From Byssochlamys sp. IMV 00236 (Eukaryota; Ascomycota; Eurotiomycetes; Eurotiales; Thermoascaceae), in contig MSJH02000287.1 in the NCBI GenBank assembly GCA_001931875.2, positions 1 through 34,585 on the forward strand: a stretch of DNA of 34,585 nt, read 5' to 3'. Under the pieces are notes generated by a model. The model ran no database searches and was not told the origin of the DNA. It saw only the letters and a list, made by a program, of their open reading frames with translations. Position 1 is the first letter of the stretch. Every line of letters starts with the position of its first letter. Positions 1 through 14,269 of this stretch are shown in pieces. Both the position numbers and the translations under genes were made by a program.

Positions 1-783
1 CCCTTTTTTTTTTTTTTTTTTTTTTTTATTTGTGTATAAAGTAATTAAAACCCATTGTATTCCGTAATACACTTGAATTGATAAAGCAACACAAAATAAG
101 CATATAAAAAAAACTACAGACTTGCTTTCATTATTTAAGCTCACATAAAAGAAAGGCCTTGTCTGCGTACAATAATAATTGATTTATTTCAAATACTTTA
201 TAGATAATCAGAAAAGCAAGAGGGAAAAAAAAAAGATGATCTAAATAATGTATATATTTTACTGACGCTTGTGTCTTTGTTTACATTGGTTAACTTGTTT
301 TTGCAAATAAGCAAAAATATTATATGAAATATTATTTATATTTATTTTGCAAGTTGAAATCTGCAAGCAGTGTTTCTTTTTAACTTGATTTTATTTCATT
401 TATGTACACATGAATTTATTTAAAAGCAAGCCTAAAAGAAATAAACACTATAAAAAATCACTTCCTATCAATATTACTTTGCTCATTGCTCTTGTTTTGC
501 TGCGTGTTAAATTGCCTTTGCTTTTTATGATTGCTTTATATCTTAAAAATAAATGCATGCAAATGGATTGTATTGGAGGGGAGTAAGCCTTCTTTTTGTG
601 ATTTAAGATCAAGTCCCAGCTTGTCTTTCAATGTCTAAGCGTTTAATGATCATTGGTTGACACCATTGGAATCGGCATTTTAAACTTTCGTGGCTTATAC
701 AATTGCAAACTTTTTTTTTTTATTGCGGCAGTAAGCTGGGAAGTAGTAAAGCCTCCTCTTTTTCGCTTTAGTCGATTTTAAAA
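1..783. other. Non-coding stretch before the first gene
   Basis: An AT-rich stretch opening with a long T run. No frame codes for a recognisable protein on either strand. The last hundred bases (T run, then a pyrimidine-rich stretch with TTTCGCTTTAGTC near 768-780) lead into the split start codon of eL19 and are probably its promoter and 5' leader. The T run at the very start may mark a contig edge; nothing else stands out. Confidence 0.6.
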
Positions 784-1458
784 ATGTAATTGTCAACATC
801 CAATGTCGAAGAAAGAAAGAGCAAAAGGAGAAAGAAACTTATACATATTCCAATAGGGTCAGTTTAGTTGTCCAAAAGCGTCTTGCTGCTTCCGTCCTCA
901 AGTGTGGTAAGAGAAAGATCTGGCTCGACCCCAATGAAGTCAATGAAATCTCCAACGCCAACTCTCGTAAGTTTTGTTATTCCAAAGAGATATATATATG
1001 TAACCATATTTTATAAAGGTGCCAACATCCGTAAGCTCGTCAAGGATGGTTTGATCATTCGCAAGCCTCAAATCTCTCAATCTCGCTTCCGTGTCCTCGA
1101 ACGTGCTGCTGCCAAGCGCAACGGTCGTCACATGGGTTACGGTAAGAGAAAGGGTACTGCCGATGCCCGTATGTCCAGCCAAGTTATCTGGATGCGCCGT
1201 ATGCGTGTCCTCCGTCGTCTCTTGGCCAAGTACAGAGAAGCTGGCAAGATCGACAAGCACTTGTACCACCAACTCTACCTCAAGTCCAAGGGTAACGGTT
1301 TCAAGAACAAGCGTGTCTTGATGGAACACATCCACAAGGCTAAGGCTGAAAAGGTTCGTGCCAAGACTCTCGCTGAACAAGCTGATGTCCTCCGTGCTAA
1401 GAACAAGGCTCTCCGTGAACGTCGTGCCAACAAGAAGAACGAAAAGGTTGAAGCCTAA
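784..1458 (+). CDS. RPL19: 60S ribosomal protein eL19 (three exons, split start codon)
   Basis: Structural protein of the large cytosolic ribosomal subunit. The exons are 784-785, 857-966 and 1019-1458, giving 183 residues. Exon 1 holds only the first two bases of the start codon: AT at 784-785, then donor GTAATT, acceptor CAATAG, then G at 857. This yields an N-terminus [20 protein letters not shown], matching the eL19 family start, and no other in-frame ATG gives it. Family hallmarks follow: [16 protein letters not shown] before the second intron, [14 protein letters not shown] after it, then [34 protein letters not shown] and a long basic helical tail rich in Lys, Arg and Ala. Codon use is strongly biased (GTC, CTC, AAG, CGT), as expected for a highly expressed gene. 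The family assignment is certain; the split start rests on the match to the family N-terminus. Confidence 0.95.
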
Positions 1459-1679
1459 ATTTCTTTTTTTTACACACAATAAATCTTCAAGATTGACCAG
1501 TAATTCCTAAAGCCAAGCTCTTTTTCTCCTTTCAGGGCAACACACAACAGTTGTCCTTTTGTTATCAAGCAGAAAAAATTTTCGTGACTTGTTTTATTAT
1601 TTTTTTTTTTTTTCTTGTCTTATTACTAGACCGTTTTCAATTTTCTTTCTCTTTTTTACTTTAGTAGATAATTATTACT

Positions 1680-3140
1680 ATGAGTGTTCAAGGCTTTTGG
1701 GGTAAACTTTTATATGAAAAAAAGACAGAAAAGCCATTAACTCATGCTTACTGTTTTTTTACATGTAAATAGGTCTTCAGTTAGTACCTGGCAAGACATA
1801 CAGTCAAGTTGTAGCAGCTCCTTTCCGCATTTCTATGGTAATTTACTTTTCCATTTTACATGCATGTTTATATTCAATATCAACTTAGGCTTCACTTACT
1901 GTTGATGCTGATGGAAACAAGCGCACGTCCGTCTCTGTTCTTATCGATAATAAAGAGTTTGTTCTTTGTACTTTAGTTCCCAACAAGGTATGGACAAAAA
2001 AACAAGCAAAACAAGCATATGTTTATATTCTTTATATAGATCGAGCAACAACCTTTAGACATTACCTTTGTTGAAGGTGAAGAAGTTACTTTCTCTGCCA
2101 AGGGTTCAAATGCTGTCCATCTTACTGGTAACTATGTATTCCACGATGATGATGAGGGAGATATGGGCTCAATGGGTGAAGAGTCTGAGGAAGAGGATAA
2201 TGTTGAAGAATTCTTAAAGTAAGGCGTTTATAAAATATCGAGTTGAAAAACCTAACAAACATTGTAGGAAGCTTCCTCCTAACGCCACTAAGGAAGATAT
2301 CAGTAAGTCTTTTTCTAATAATGTATGTATGTTGACTAACATGTTGTTTTAGACAAAGCTTTGATTGCTTCTATTAATGGAGGTATGGATGAGTCTGATG
2401 AGGAAATTGATTCTGATGAAGCTATGGGTGAAAATGACTCTGAAGAAGAAGAATCTGAAGAAGAATCTGAAGATGACGACGACTACGAAGAAGAGGAAGA
2501 GAAGCCTGCTGTCAACAAGAAGCGTCCTGCTGAGGATACCAAGACGCCTCCTACCAAGAAGCAAAAGGCTGCTGAACAGGCCAAGAAGCCTGAAACCAAG
2601 AAGCCTGAAGCTAAGAAGGAAGAACCCAAGAAAGAACAGGCCAAGAAGAAGGAAGAGCCCAAGAAGAAGGAAGAACCCAAGAAGAAGGAGGAACAAAAGA
2701 AAGAGCAAGCCAAGAAGGAGGAGCCCAAGAAAAAGGAAGAACCTAAGAAGAAAGAAGAACCTAAGAAGAAGGAGGAACAAAAGAAGGAAGAGCCCAAGAA
2801 GAAGGTTACAAAGCTTCCTAATGGCCTCATTATTGAAGATATCAAGGTTGGTGAAGGTGCTTCCTGTAAATCTGGTCAAAGAGTTGGCATGCGCTATATC
2901 GGTAAGCTCACAAACGGCAAGGTCTTTGACAAGAACGTTTCTGGTAAACCCTTCTCTTTCCTTTTGGGCCGCGGTGAAGTTATCAAGGGATGGGATCTTG
3001 GTATCGTTGGCATGAAGGCTGGTGGTGAACGTAGATTGACCATCCCCGCTCCATTAGCATACGGTAAGCGTGGTGCTCCTCCAGATATTCCCAAGAACGC
3101 CACTCTTGTTTTCGATGTCAAATTACTTACCATGAAATAA
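1680..3140 (+). CDS. Nucleolar FKBP-type peptidyl-prolyl isomerase (Fpr3/Fpr4, FKBP39 type)
   Basis: Catalyses cis-trans isomerisation of peptidyl-prolyl bonds. Family members act in the nucleolus and on chromatin as histone chaperones. Six exons (1680-1701, 1773-1837, 1889-1987, 2040-2218, 2268-2302, 2353-3140) give 395 residues, close to yeast Fpr4. Domain order: an N-terminal nucleoplasmin-like domain (about residues 1-95, ending [12 protein letters not shown]), acidic stretches (about 97-175), a long Lys/Glu/Pro repeat (about 195-285), and a C-terminal FKBP domain (about 288-395). FKBP hallmarks include [42 protein letters not shown] and [20 protein letters not shown], so the drug-binding and catalytic pocket looks intact. 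The start is the first ATG after a pyrimidine-rich leader and matches the family start (MSVQGFWG). The neighbours are ribosomal protein genes, which suits a nucleolar role but proves nothing. Confidence 0.93.
2580..2810 (+). repeat. Degenerate tandem repeat coding for Lys-Lys-Glu-Glu-Pro units
   Basis: Inside the last exon of the FKBP gene, purine-only units of the form AAGAAGGARGARCCC recur with variation (units read [17 protein letters not shown]). They build a highly charged linker between the acidic region and the FKBP domain. Fpr3/4 proteins normally have charged low-complexity linkers here. The repeat is likely to vary in length between strains. Confidence 0.85.
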
Positions 3141-3509
3141 TCTGTCTCTCCCCTGCATTGTTGTTATCTTTTCCCAAATTGTTTTATATCAGTTATTACA
3201 CTTGTCAATAAAAAATAAGAACTCATCTTGGTTTAGAAAGACGCGTCCTTAAATAGACTGCAGGAATATAGATGACTGAAAATGATGCGTCATCAATGGA
3301 ACCTTACTACATGCACATTCACAAATAAGAATAGAACCTAAAACAAAAATGCAACTCTGTCAGGATATCAAAAGTGCAATCTTTCGTTTTCGCTTTATGA
3401 CAGTGTCGAATTAAGACATCAATGTGTAACGTTAAATGCGTCTCTTTTTGTTGGCTGCATTATGCAAGGTAGCTACACTTTATTTCATCAGCGTATGTGA
3501 TCAACAAAC

Positions 3510-4180
3510 TTAGAATCTGAGCTTGCTGAAGAACCACTTGTTCTTGCCGGTTTGGTAGCGTTCTTCAAAGAGCTTCTTGATGAGCTAGAATAGAGAGATG
3601 TAAGAACACTCAATTTTTTATATTTACTCTTTTTAACGTTACCTTCTTTGCATCTTCACGTTGAGAAGGTTCCTTGAAGGTGTCAGAGGAAATGGTTCCC
3701 TTGATTTGTTCCAATTCCAAACCATAACTAAAAACATGTTGGTATCACTAATGTCAACAATGTCTATATAATTACCGAGTGGGCATCATGTGGTTGTAGT
3801 TGACAATCTTGACGAAAGGCTTAACCTTGGAGCGCTTGGCAACCTTCTTTTGACCCATCTTCTTGGTGACCTTGAGAGGAGTGCGTTCGACACCAGCGAC
3901 AACGGCGTAACCATATGGTCTTTCCTTGGTTCCTTCATCGTGGTCTATACACACATGTTGAATAATCTCGATATTGGGCATTGTATTATTTCTAAATCTT
4001 ACTGCGAACAACGACTGCCTTCTTACCGGCATAGCGACCTTGTAAGATGACAACAACCTAATTTCATAATTAATTCTCTGCCTTTTTTTTTTTTTGAAAA
4101 AGGGAATGGATTCATTCTATCTGCATCCATCCATCCTTGTCGAAAGCACGTACTTTACCAGCCTTGATGAATTTGACCAT
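3510..4180 (-). CDS. RPL27: 60S ribosomal protein eL27 (five exons)
   Basis: Component of the large cytosolic ribosomal subunit. On the minus strand the exons are 4180-4154, 4057-4003, 3944-3776, 3727-3643 and 3584-3510, giving 136 residues, exactly the usual eL27 length. The start [10 protein letters not shown] spans the first intron. The second exon gives [18 protein letters not shown]. The third carries [33 protein letters not shown] and the invariant YNHMMPTR. The C-terminus [19 protein letters not shown] is the family signature. All introns are GT-AG and all phases agree. It is divergent from the unrecognised gene at 4404, with only 223 bp between the two start codons. Confidence 0.96.
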
Positions 4181-4403
4181 GTTGGTTAGTGATATGTAGA
4201 GGAAGAGAAGGGAATCTGAGTTTCATCCATTTCTTCTAATACAGCACTCTGCTTTGGTTGGGCACTTCTGCACTTTTCTTCTCTCTTTGTCTCCTTCCAC
4301 CCTCCAACCCACACCTACCGGAGTTTAAATAGAGCGAATGAGATTTTGAGAAACTGCAGTTGCCGCACAAAGGGACATTCTTTCTCTTTCTTTTTTATTT
4401 TTT
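4181..4403. promoter_or_regulatory. Short divergent promoter between eL27 and the gene at 4404
   Basis: These 223 bp separate two start codons pointing away from each other, so they must hold both promoters. Visible features are a pyrimidine-rich tract (about 4226-4320, with ACCCACACCT near 4308), TTTAAATA near 4324-4331, and a C/T-rich leader ending in T runs just before the ATG at 4404. The ACCCACAC element loosely resembles Rap1-type sites of yeast ribosomal protein genes; that likeness is weak and not relied on. Confidence 0.5.
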
Positions 4404-5643
4404 ATGAGTGAAAAGAAACGTTCCTTATCATTTGAAAATGAAGATCCGAAGCGACAACGAAGGTTTACACTAGACGTTGCTGCAGATAATCAATTCTTGC
4501 TTGAAGATTATTTTTCATTGGCTATTGTCCTTTTGGATCCAACAAAGATATTTATATTTAAAGAAAGAAAAGATGAGTATATCCATATGCTGGCTAAACA
4601 TGCAGCTAAACTTGCTCATGGCAATCTCTTGAATACAATTGAAAGAATACTGTGCTTGGTTGATAGCAATACGTCAGATCAAGAGCTGGATTTATTGCTC
4701 ACCAAAGTGGAAAATATAGATAAAGAACGAGAATATGCGTTCATTACTTGCACCATACAGTGTCTAAAAGTATAAAGTGTCTCTATGTGCGACTATATAG
4801 TAACTTGCATTTTCTTAGAATAAGACGTCAAGAATAGATGACATTATACGATCACGGCTTGACAGCAGATCGTTGTTACAGCAAGTGCTATTTTATGATG
4901 TTCGATTTGCAAGATTACTACCTTTATTTCATGTTTTATTTAACCATGATTCCAGTATGATTACCACTCCTTCATATGAGGTATTTCTATTCTATATCCT
5001 GATAAAATTGTCGTGTCTCCATGTGTGTATGTGTGTTTTTATAATGACATATTACTATATATATACAGAATGGATCATCTGCAAGCTATAAAAGCTCTTC
5101 CATGATTGGCACTATTGCAAATCCACAGGGTACCTTTTCATATTCATCCTCTTTTGATGATTTTATATCTAGAATACCTGATACAAACTATGATGAACCA
5201 CATGATATGCAAGAGTTTAGTATCATAAGTGCTACTATGGACAGTGATGACAATATCACGGATGACACTACTACACAAAAAGAATCTAGACAAGAATTTA
5301 GTGTAGCAGAAAACGAAAAGACGACTCTATATTATAATGACTTGATATTAGACGAAATAAAGGTTGGAGAGAATGTACTAGATGACTCTGTGAAGGCAAG
5401 CATCATTCAGCATCTAAAGACAAACAAGCCAAATGTTTGGGAAAAGATTGTAAATTATGAGGTAAAAAAAAAAACAAATCAGTCTTTTCCAGCCCACTGG
5501 TTGATCCTTCCTGTTTTTAATAGCCTGTGGATATTGATGAATGCTATGAAGGCTTAGAATATAAAAAGGGTGTCCTGAGAGCCTTTCTGGATGAATTTGT
5601 AAATTGTGTGACACGGATGTTTATGCAGTCTAAACAAAACTAA
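4404..5643 (+). CDS. Unrecognised protein with a basic N-terminus (four exons)
   Basis: I do not recognise the family. Exons 4404-4769, 4819-4980, 5069-5461 and 5524-5643 join in frame to give 346 residues; all introns are GT-AG and 49-88 nt long. The N-terminus is highly charged (KRSLSF, then PKRQRR) and could be a nuclear localisation signal. Residues about 25-175 are predominantly helical in character (LLEDYFSLAIVLLDP, HAAKLAHGNLLNTIERILCL, RLLPLFHVLF). A Ser/Asp/Thr-rich, probably disordered segment follows (about 180-260), then a second helical region to the end (SVKASIIQHLKTNKPNVWEK, GVLRAFLDEFVNCVTRMFMQ). No membrane segment or catalytic motif is visible. The start is the first ATG after a T-rich leader. 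Codon use is far less biased than in eL27 next door, pointing to low expression. The regular gene structure argues for a real gene; the function is unknown. Confidence 0.75.
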
Positions 5644-6717
5644 AATGTGTTGTTAGGGTTGTTTGAAGTAAAAATAAAATCAAACTCAGCTAAAGTTGAG
5701 CTTTGTTTCTTGTTTATAAAGTAGTGCTTCAGGAGAGGGTCTTGTAGTTGTCTATCAAATAACATCTAGCTTCTTTTTATTAGCATGGCAATGTTTGGCA
5801 GATTCTTTATTATTATTCTTTGGGATATTAAGTGAAACTAAGCAGTTCATGCGCATTTGGCATATTCAACAGTATCATTTTAAATATATCTTTATTCAGA
5901 TTATAGTTATCTGCCTTTTGTAGCATAATATCTGTCAACGTCTATCGTAAACCCTCGATCTAGTCCTCAAAAATTTACCCAAGCAGCAGCAGAAAAGCAC
6001 ACATATCAATGTAGAGTTGGCATTGATATATATCTTATATAGGAAACTTAAGTCAAAAGAAGTAACTTTTAAAGAGAAGACGCACTGAATGAAATAAATG
6101 ACCACACGTTTTTTTTTACTATTGTGCATTAAGCTGGTTTCTGTAAGACCTCAGCAGGTAACTCTTTTTATTTTGATACGCCAAGGTTAGTCAGTTAATA
6201 ATGTTGTTAATTACAGTTATTTATAAAATAGCTTTTTATCACATATGGATCTTGTTGCCGTAGTAGCAGCTTAAAGTATAATAAAAGTAAAAGATAGTAG
6301 ATATGTAAAAACAATTGTTACATATGCCACAGGTCTCTCGAAGCTGCGGCTTTGGAACAACCGTTACTTTTCAATAGAAAATTGACGATACCCTCATTCA
6401 ATAGCATCTAATATTAAAGTGGAGTCAACGTGTTTTTATCCTATTCGCTTATTCCTCAATGGCTATATTGAATCAAAAGACTGGCAGCAGATTATCCATT
6501 TTAACACTCAGGGCAACTTTATATCATCTCTCCTTTTAAAACAAAATGAGTACTATTGGACGATGCCTATGTTTTGTTGAAAGATTACTTTATTAATTTG
6601 TAGAACATTCGATCAGTTCTGCCCTTAATTTTGCGTGTTTAACAATTCCCGCAAATCAATAAATAAAACGTTGTTACTGAGATTTAATTCATTACTTTTC
6701 TTTCTCTTTTTTACAAA
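5644..6717. other. Intergenic stretch of about 1.1 kb without a supported gene
   Basis: AT-rich spacer between the gene ending at 5643 and the disulfide isomerase gene. Open frames here are short, give low-complexity products and have no family resemblance. The last 60 bases form the pyrimidine-rich leader (TTTTCTTTCTCTTTTTTACAAA) of the next gene. TCAACGTG near 6424-6431 is a loose match to unfolded-protein-response elements that would suit an ER folding gene, but one partial match is not evidence. I see no RNA gene or transposon here. Confidence 0.5.
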
Positions 6718-8150
6718 ATGAAGCTTCCTACTATTGCCTTATTAACTGTTTGTTCTCAAATCGCGTTATCTCAAGCCCTGTATACGTCCAAGGACGATGT
6801 AAACTTACTAACACCACAAACATTTGGCCCTGCCGTGATGGATACGAATGTAACCCTATTTTTGTTTTCTTTTAAAAAACAAACTAACCAGTCACCATAG
6901 CAACTGGTTGCCGTTGAGTTTTACGCACCATGGTGTGGTCACTGCCAACGACTCGCACCCGAGTGGAAAAAGGCAGCAACGAATCTGAAAGGACTTGTCT
7001 CGGTCAATGCAGTTGATTGCGATGTAGAAGCCAACAAACCACTCTGTGCGACTTATGATATCAAAGGATTTCCAACCATCAAAATATTCCCTCCTGAACT
7101 ACGAAAACATAAAAAGACAGGCAAGCTAAGCAAGGTGCCAACAGGTAGATGATGATGATGTCTCCCCTTGTATTTTGTATTTAAAGGTTTTTCATTAGAC
7201 TACCAAGGACCACGAGATGCAAAATCTATTGTTGATTATTTATTATCTAATCAACCTTCGAACGTATTATTTGTCAAATGGAATGAAAAGGACGTTAAAT
7301 CGAAAAAGAGCATCACCTTGGATAATTTCTTATCTACACAGGTAAAAATGAAATCCTTGCGCGTGATTAGAAGAAGTAATAATATATATTTACAGAACGA
7401 AACATTACCCAAAGCATTATTATTCACCGACAAGCCTACAACCACGCCACTGTATAAGGCACTCTCTGTCGAATTTAAAGATCGTCTGCTAGTGGGCGAA
7501 GTGAAGCAATCCGAAAAGAATATTGTCAGTGAATTTAATATTCAATCTTTTCCTACTTTGGTTGTCATCTCCCCTGAATATGGCACGGTTCAATTCGAAG
7601 GCAAGTTGAAGAGAGACACTTTAAAATCCTTTTTGGAAAAGTACGCTCTGGAAAGCAAGACATCCGGGAATGATAGTAAAGGCAGCACTGAGAGCAGCCA
7701 ACCAAAGAAGACGGCAAAAGGTATACATATGCCCTTTGTATTACGTAATCTTATACATGTTCCATAGTGGAAGCTATTACAACGAATGATAGCCTAAAGC
7801 AACACTGCCTGAATACAAACCAGATCTGTGTGCTGGTCATTACGGACGAACAAGATAAGCAGGAAACGATTGATATATTAAACGCATTAAAAGACAAGAA
7901 TGACAAGTTCCAATATGGTTGGATGCATGCCAGTCAATCTGCGGATATTGTCAACACACTTCAACTGCCTCAAGATTATCCATCCTTATTCATCTTGCAT
8001 CCTTCAAAACGTGCGTTTAGAAATTACGTAGGCGCATTCGATGAAAACAAGATTCATCAATGGCTCAATCGTGTTAGCTCTGGTGCAGTTGATGCTTGGG
8101 CATACAGAGGTGATATTAAATTAATTGAAAGGCAACATGATGAGTTGTAA
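6718..8150 (+). CDS. ER protein disulfide isomerase with one CGHC thioredoxin domain (Mpd1/PDIA6-like)
   Basis: Forms and rearranges disulfide bonds in the ER lumen. Five exons (6718-6849, 6901-7144, 7187-7341, 7396-7720, 7768-8150) give 412 residues. A signal peptide is visible ([20 protein letters not shown]). The thioredoxin domain (about residues 25-130) carries [17 protein letters not shown] with the active cysteines at 56 and 59, followed by [18 protein letters not shown] and [10 protein letters not shown], including the cis-Pro loop. A second thioredoxin-like region (about 165-275, with [15 protein letters not shown]) and a third (about 300-395) lack CxxC and look non-catalytic. The protein ends HDEL, the ER retrieval signal, which also confirms the stop at 8148-8150 even though a GTAAGC donor overlaps it. 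The first part resembles yeast Mpd1 most (LLTPQTF, then the single active domain), but this protein is longer. Confidence 0.92.
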
Positions 8151-8283
8151 GCAATTGCATTATTCTAAAATAAGCTTTAAACAAATTCTGACCAATAAAA
8201 TTAAAGCAAGAAGAAAGTCTAAAAAAAATGGTCTACTTTATATTTTCCCTTTCTTTTCCTTTCTATTATTTTCTGTGTCTCTC

Positions 8284-8322
8284 TTTTTTTTTTTTTTTGT
8301 GTGCGTGTGTGCGTGTGTGTGT
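8284..8322 (+). repeat. T run followed by a (TG)n microsatellite upstream of the USP7-like gene
   Basis: Fifteen T residues are followed by alternating TG/CG dinucleotides, in the 208 bp between the PDI stop codon and the start codon of the deubiquitinase. Its position makes it part of the 3' end of one gene or the promoter of the next. Such tracts vary in length, and alternating purine-pyrimidine DNA can adopt unusual structure, but no function can be read from it. Confidence 0.8.
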
Positions 8323-8358
8323 ACTTTATATTAATTAAAAGGAACCGATTAGAAAAAA

Positions 8359-12118
<3,760 letters not shown>

Positions 12119-12245
12119 ATAAAAAATAAATGACGCTTTTATTAAATAAGGAGTTGAAAAAAAAGAGAGAGAGAGAAGGAGGGGTTGATCTCAATGCAGT
12201 ATTGTCTATTAGTCATATTGAATGTGATATTTAATACATGTATAA

Positions 12246-13347
12246 ATGACCCTGAGAATCCATGGTAACTGCTTTAATAGATCATCAGGAGTAAATCATC
12301 ATAAATTAAAAGCAAACCTTTTTTTCTTTCCTTTTTTCTTTATTCTAACAATGTTTTTTTTTTGCATGATACAGACATTGATGAAAGATACAGGCAAGAG
12401 ATATCACAATTAGAGTTGAAAAATCAAGAATTACAAGAAATCATTCATGAATTGACCGCAAGACTTGATCATGTACAAAGAGATGTCCAACAAAGAGAAA
12501 GAAAGATGGCTCAAGAAATAGACAAATTAAAGTCACAGTGGCAATTAGACAGGAGACGATTACAAGAAGATCATGCTCATGAGCTGTTTATCATCAAAGA
12601 AGCTCATCAGGAAGAAAGAGATATGATACTGAAAGAGCTCCATGACCGTCTCACTTCTCCCACGATACCTTCGACTCGGGTACTGAGCAGTGCCAGCAGT
12701 AACAACAGTTGTCGTGCCCTAGGTTCGACATTGACGGATATACAACCATGCAATCGTTCTGAACGTCATCCATCGTGTTCTCAAGACAAGCTAATGTCCC
12801 CTTCATTTGCGTACGATTCGGATGGTCAAGAAACCATTGATATCAAACTTTCCCCAGATTTAGATTTGTGCAACAGTTCTACCGCATTGATCAAATGCGT
12901 CTATTCTTCCACAGATACCATTTCGACTGCCGACCCTTTATGCTCTTGTAAAGATGACAAGAGTATCGAAAGACATCAAGTCTTTACGCGTACAATGGTA
13001 GGTGATTGGATGTGGAAGTACACACGTCATAGATTAAGAAAGGAAAACAAGCATCAGCGATTCTTTTGGTTTCATCCCTATACCCAAATGCTTTACTGGA
13101 GTACAAACGAACCTGGAAATCAACAGAATGAAGCTATAAAAAATGGTAAAATTGTATATACATGTGTTTTCTATTTACTTATATCCTTATTATAGTTCGT
13201 GTTGTGTCATTTGAAGTCATACAAAATGAAGATGTACCAAGTATATCAATAAAGACTCCAAACCGATCCATGAAAATACAATGCCTTAATCGTAATTCTC
13301 ATTATGCATGGATAAGAACATTGTCCTGTATTTTTAGTCCAAAATAA
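12246..13347 (+). CDS. Short coiled-coil protein with a Mcp5/Num1-type PH domain
   Basis: Probable membrane-binding cortical protein. Three exons (12246-12264, 12375-13145, 13196-13347) give 313 residues. The start is chosen because ATG ACC CTG AGA ATC CAT G at 12246 meets a good donor (GTAACT), and the 110-nt intron has a clear branch site (TTCTAAC, 12343-12349), a T run and CAG; the joined frame is open. Residues about 10-100 are a strongly predicted coiled coil (DIDERYRQEISQLELKNQEL onward). A Ser-rich linker follows, then the PH domain from about 214 to the end: DWMWKYTRHRLRKENKHQRF, FWFHPYTQMLYWS, SISIKTPNRSMKIQ, WIRTLS. These are hallmarks of the PH domain that in Num1 and Mcp5 binds plasma-membrane phosphoinositide and anchors dynein or mitochondria. 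Num1 and Mcp5 are several times longer; the tandem repeats are absent here. Confidence 0.85.
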
Positions 13348-13366
13348 TAACAATAAACACTATTTT

Positions 13367-14130
13367 TTATAAATTGACAAGGTACTCTTTACGTTCAGCC
13401 AGACGGTACCATCGTTCGCGCCGTGTACGAGTCTTTGACCAGAATTTCCAGGTCCAGTCAGTGTATTGCCATCCTTCTTGTCCTCTTATCCATTCTGGAT
13501 CCGTCCATACCCAGGTGACATGTTTCTGTTGTTTGCCTATCCTTGTCGGTGGTGGCAATCTAAACGTATGAATTGAACAGGTTGGTTCCAAATGAATGTC
13601 TGTCCTATGTCCGACAATTATAAATATACAAAAAGAAAATAAGGGATTTTTAAAAATTACCATGCTGGAGGATCTTGTGGTAATAGGCAATGTCCCCAAC
13701 CGGTAGCAACCCACCATCGTTGATGATGGTATACTTCAAAGCAATAGTACGTCTGCTGTGATGAACGAGTGACAGTTTTGGTAGTCGGATTAGATAAGAG
13801 CACTTTAAGGATCGTTTGAACTCGTTGACTAGAAAGACACATGATGGCAAGGATAGTAAGCCCTATAGCCTGCTGTTGGACTATGGCCCATCCTATGCAT
13901 ACAAGTAATCCAGAAAATCCTGTTCTATCATCATGAATCAACTGGTGTATGTCGAATACATCATCCAGTAACCTGGACTTGTGAATTATGATACAGACAA
14001 CAATCAGGCTTTCGCAAAATCGATACCAAAGTATCCAAACGATAAAGACTAACAATGAATAATCGTGTTTCCATTGAAAAAGACGGCGGATTGATACTGT
14101 GTGAATGATATAGGATGAGTGCTTTTTCAT
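13367..14130 (-). CDS. Dysferlin-domain membrane protein (Pex30/Pex23-like)
   Basis: Two exons on the minus strand (14130-13661 and 13604-13367) give 235 residues. Two hydrophobic stretches lie at about 24-51 (LLVFIVWILWYRFCESLIVV) and 72-99 (GFSGLLVCIGWAIVQQ, then GLTILAIMC); they are long enough for membrane hairpins. The C-terminal half is a DysF module: QTYYCFEVYHHQRWWVATGW with LPQDPPAWTD (DysFN, about 120-165) and VTWVWTDPEWIRG through EGWQYTDWTWKFWS and TRRERWYRLAE (DysFC, about 190-228). In yeasts this pairing occurs in Pex30/Pex31-type proteins of the ER that shape the membrane and control sites of peroxisome and lipid-droplet birth; Spo73 has the DysF module alone. Function is inferred from the family. 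The stop codon lies only 19 bp from that of the PH-domain gene it faces. Confidence 0.87.
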
Positions 14131-14269
14131 TGATAAAAAAGAAGAAAATACCTTAAAAGCTCATGTGAGATATATATATTGTTGTTATTGTTTTCTAAAC
14201 TAAACAGCAATTGTGTATATACACAAATACGCATAACTTCCCCTCCCCTTTTTTTTTGCAAGAAGGTTT

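Noticed and set aside
940..1479. Long open frame on the minus strand opposite eL19
   Set aside because: It is a shadow of the strongly codon-biased eL19 exon; its product has no family and the plus-strand gene is certain.
2349..2879. Minus-strand open frame rich in Leu and Phe opposite the FKBP gene
   Set aside because: It is the antisense of the Lys/Glu repeat (purine-only codons), so the apparent hydrophobic protein is an artefact.
3790..4050. Plus-strand open frame across eL27
   Set aside because: Antisense of two eL27 exons and an intron; no independent support.
12351..12393. ATG at 12351 as start of the PH-domain gene
   Set aside because: It is out of frame with the coding exon, and the surrounding TTCTAAC, T run and CAG look like an intron 3' end. 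The exon at 12246-12264 joins in frame instead.
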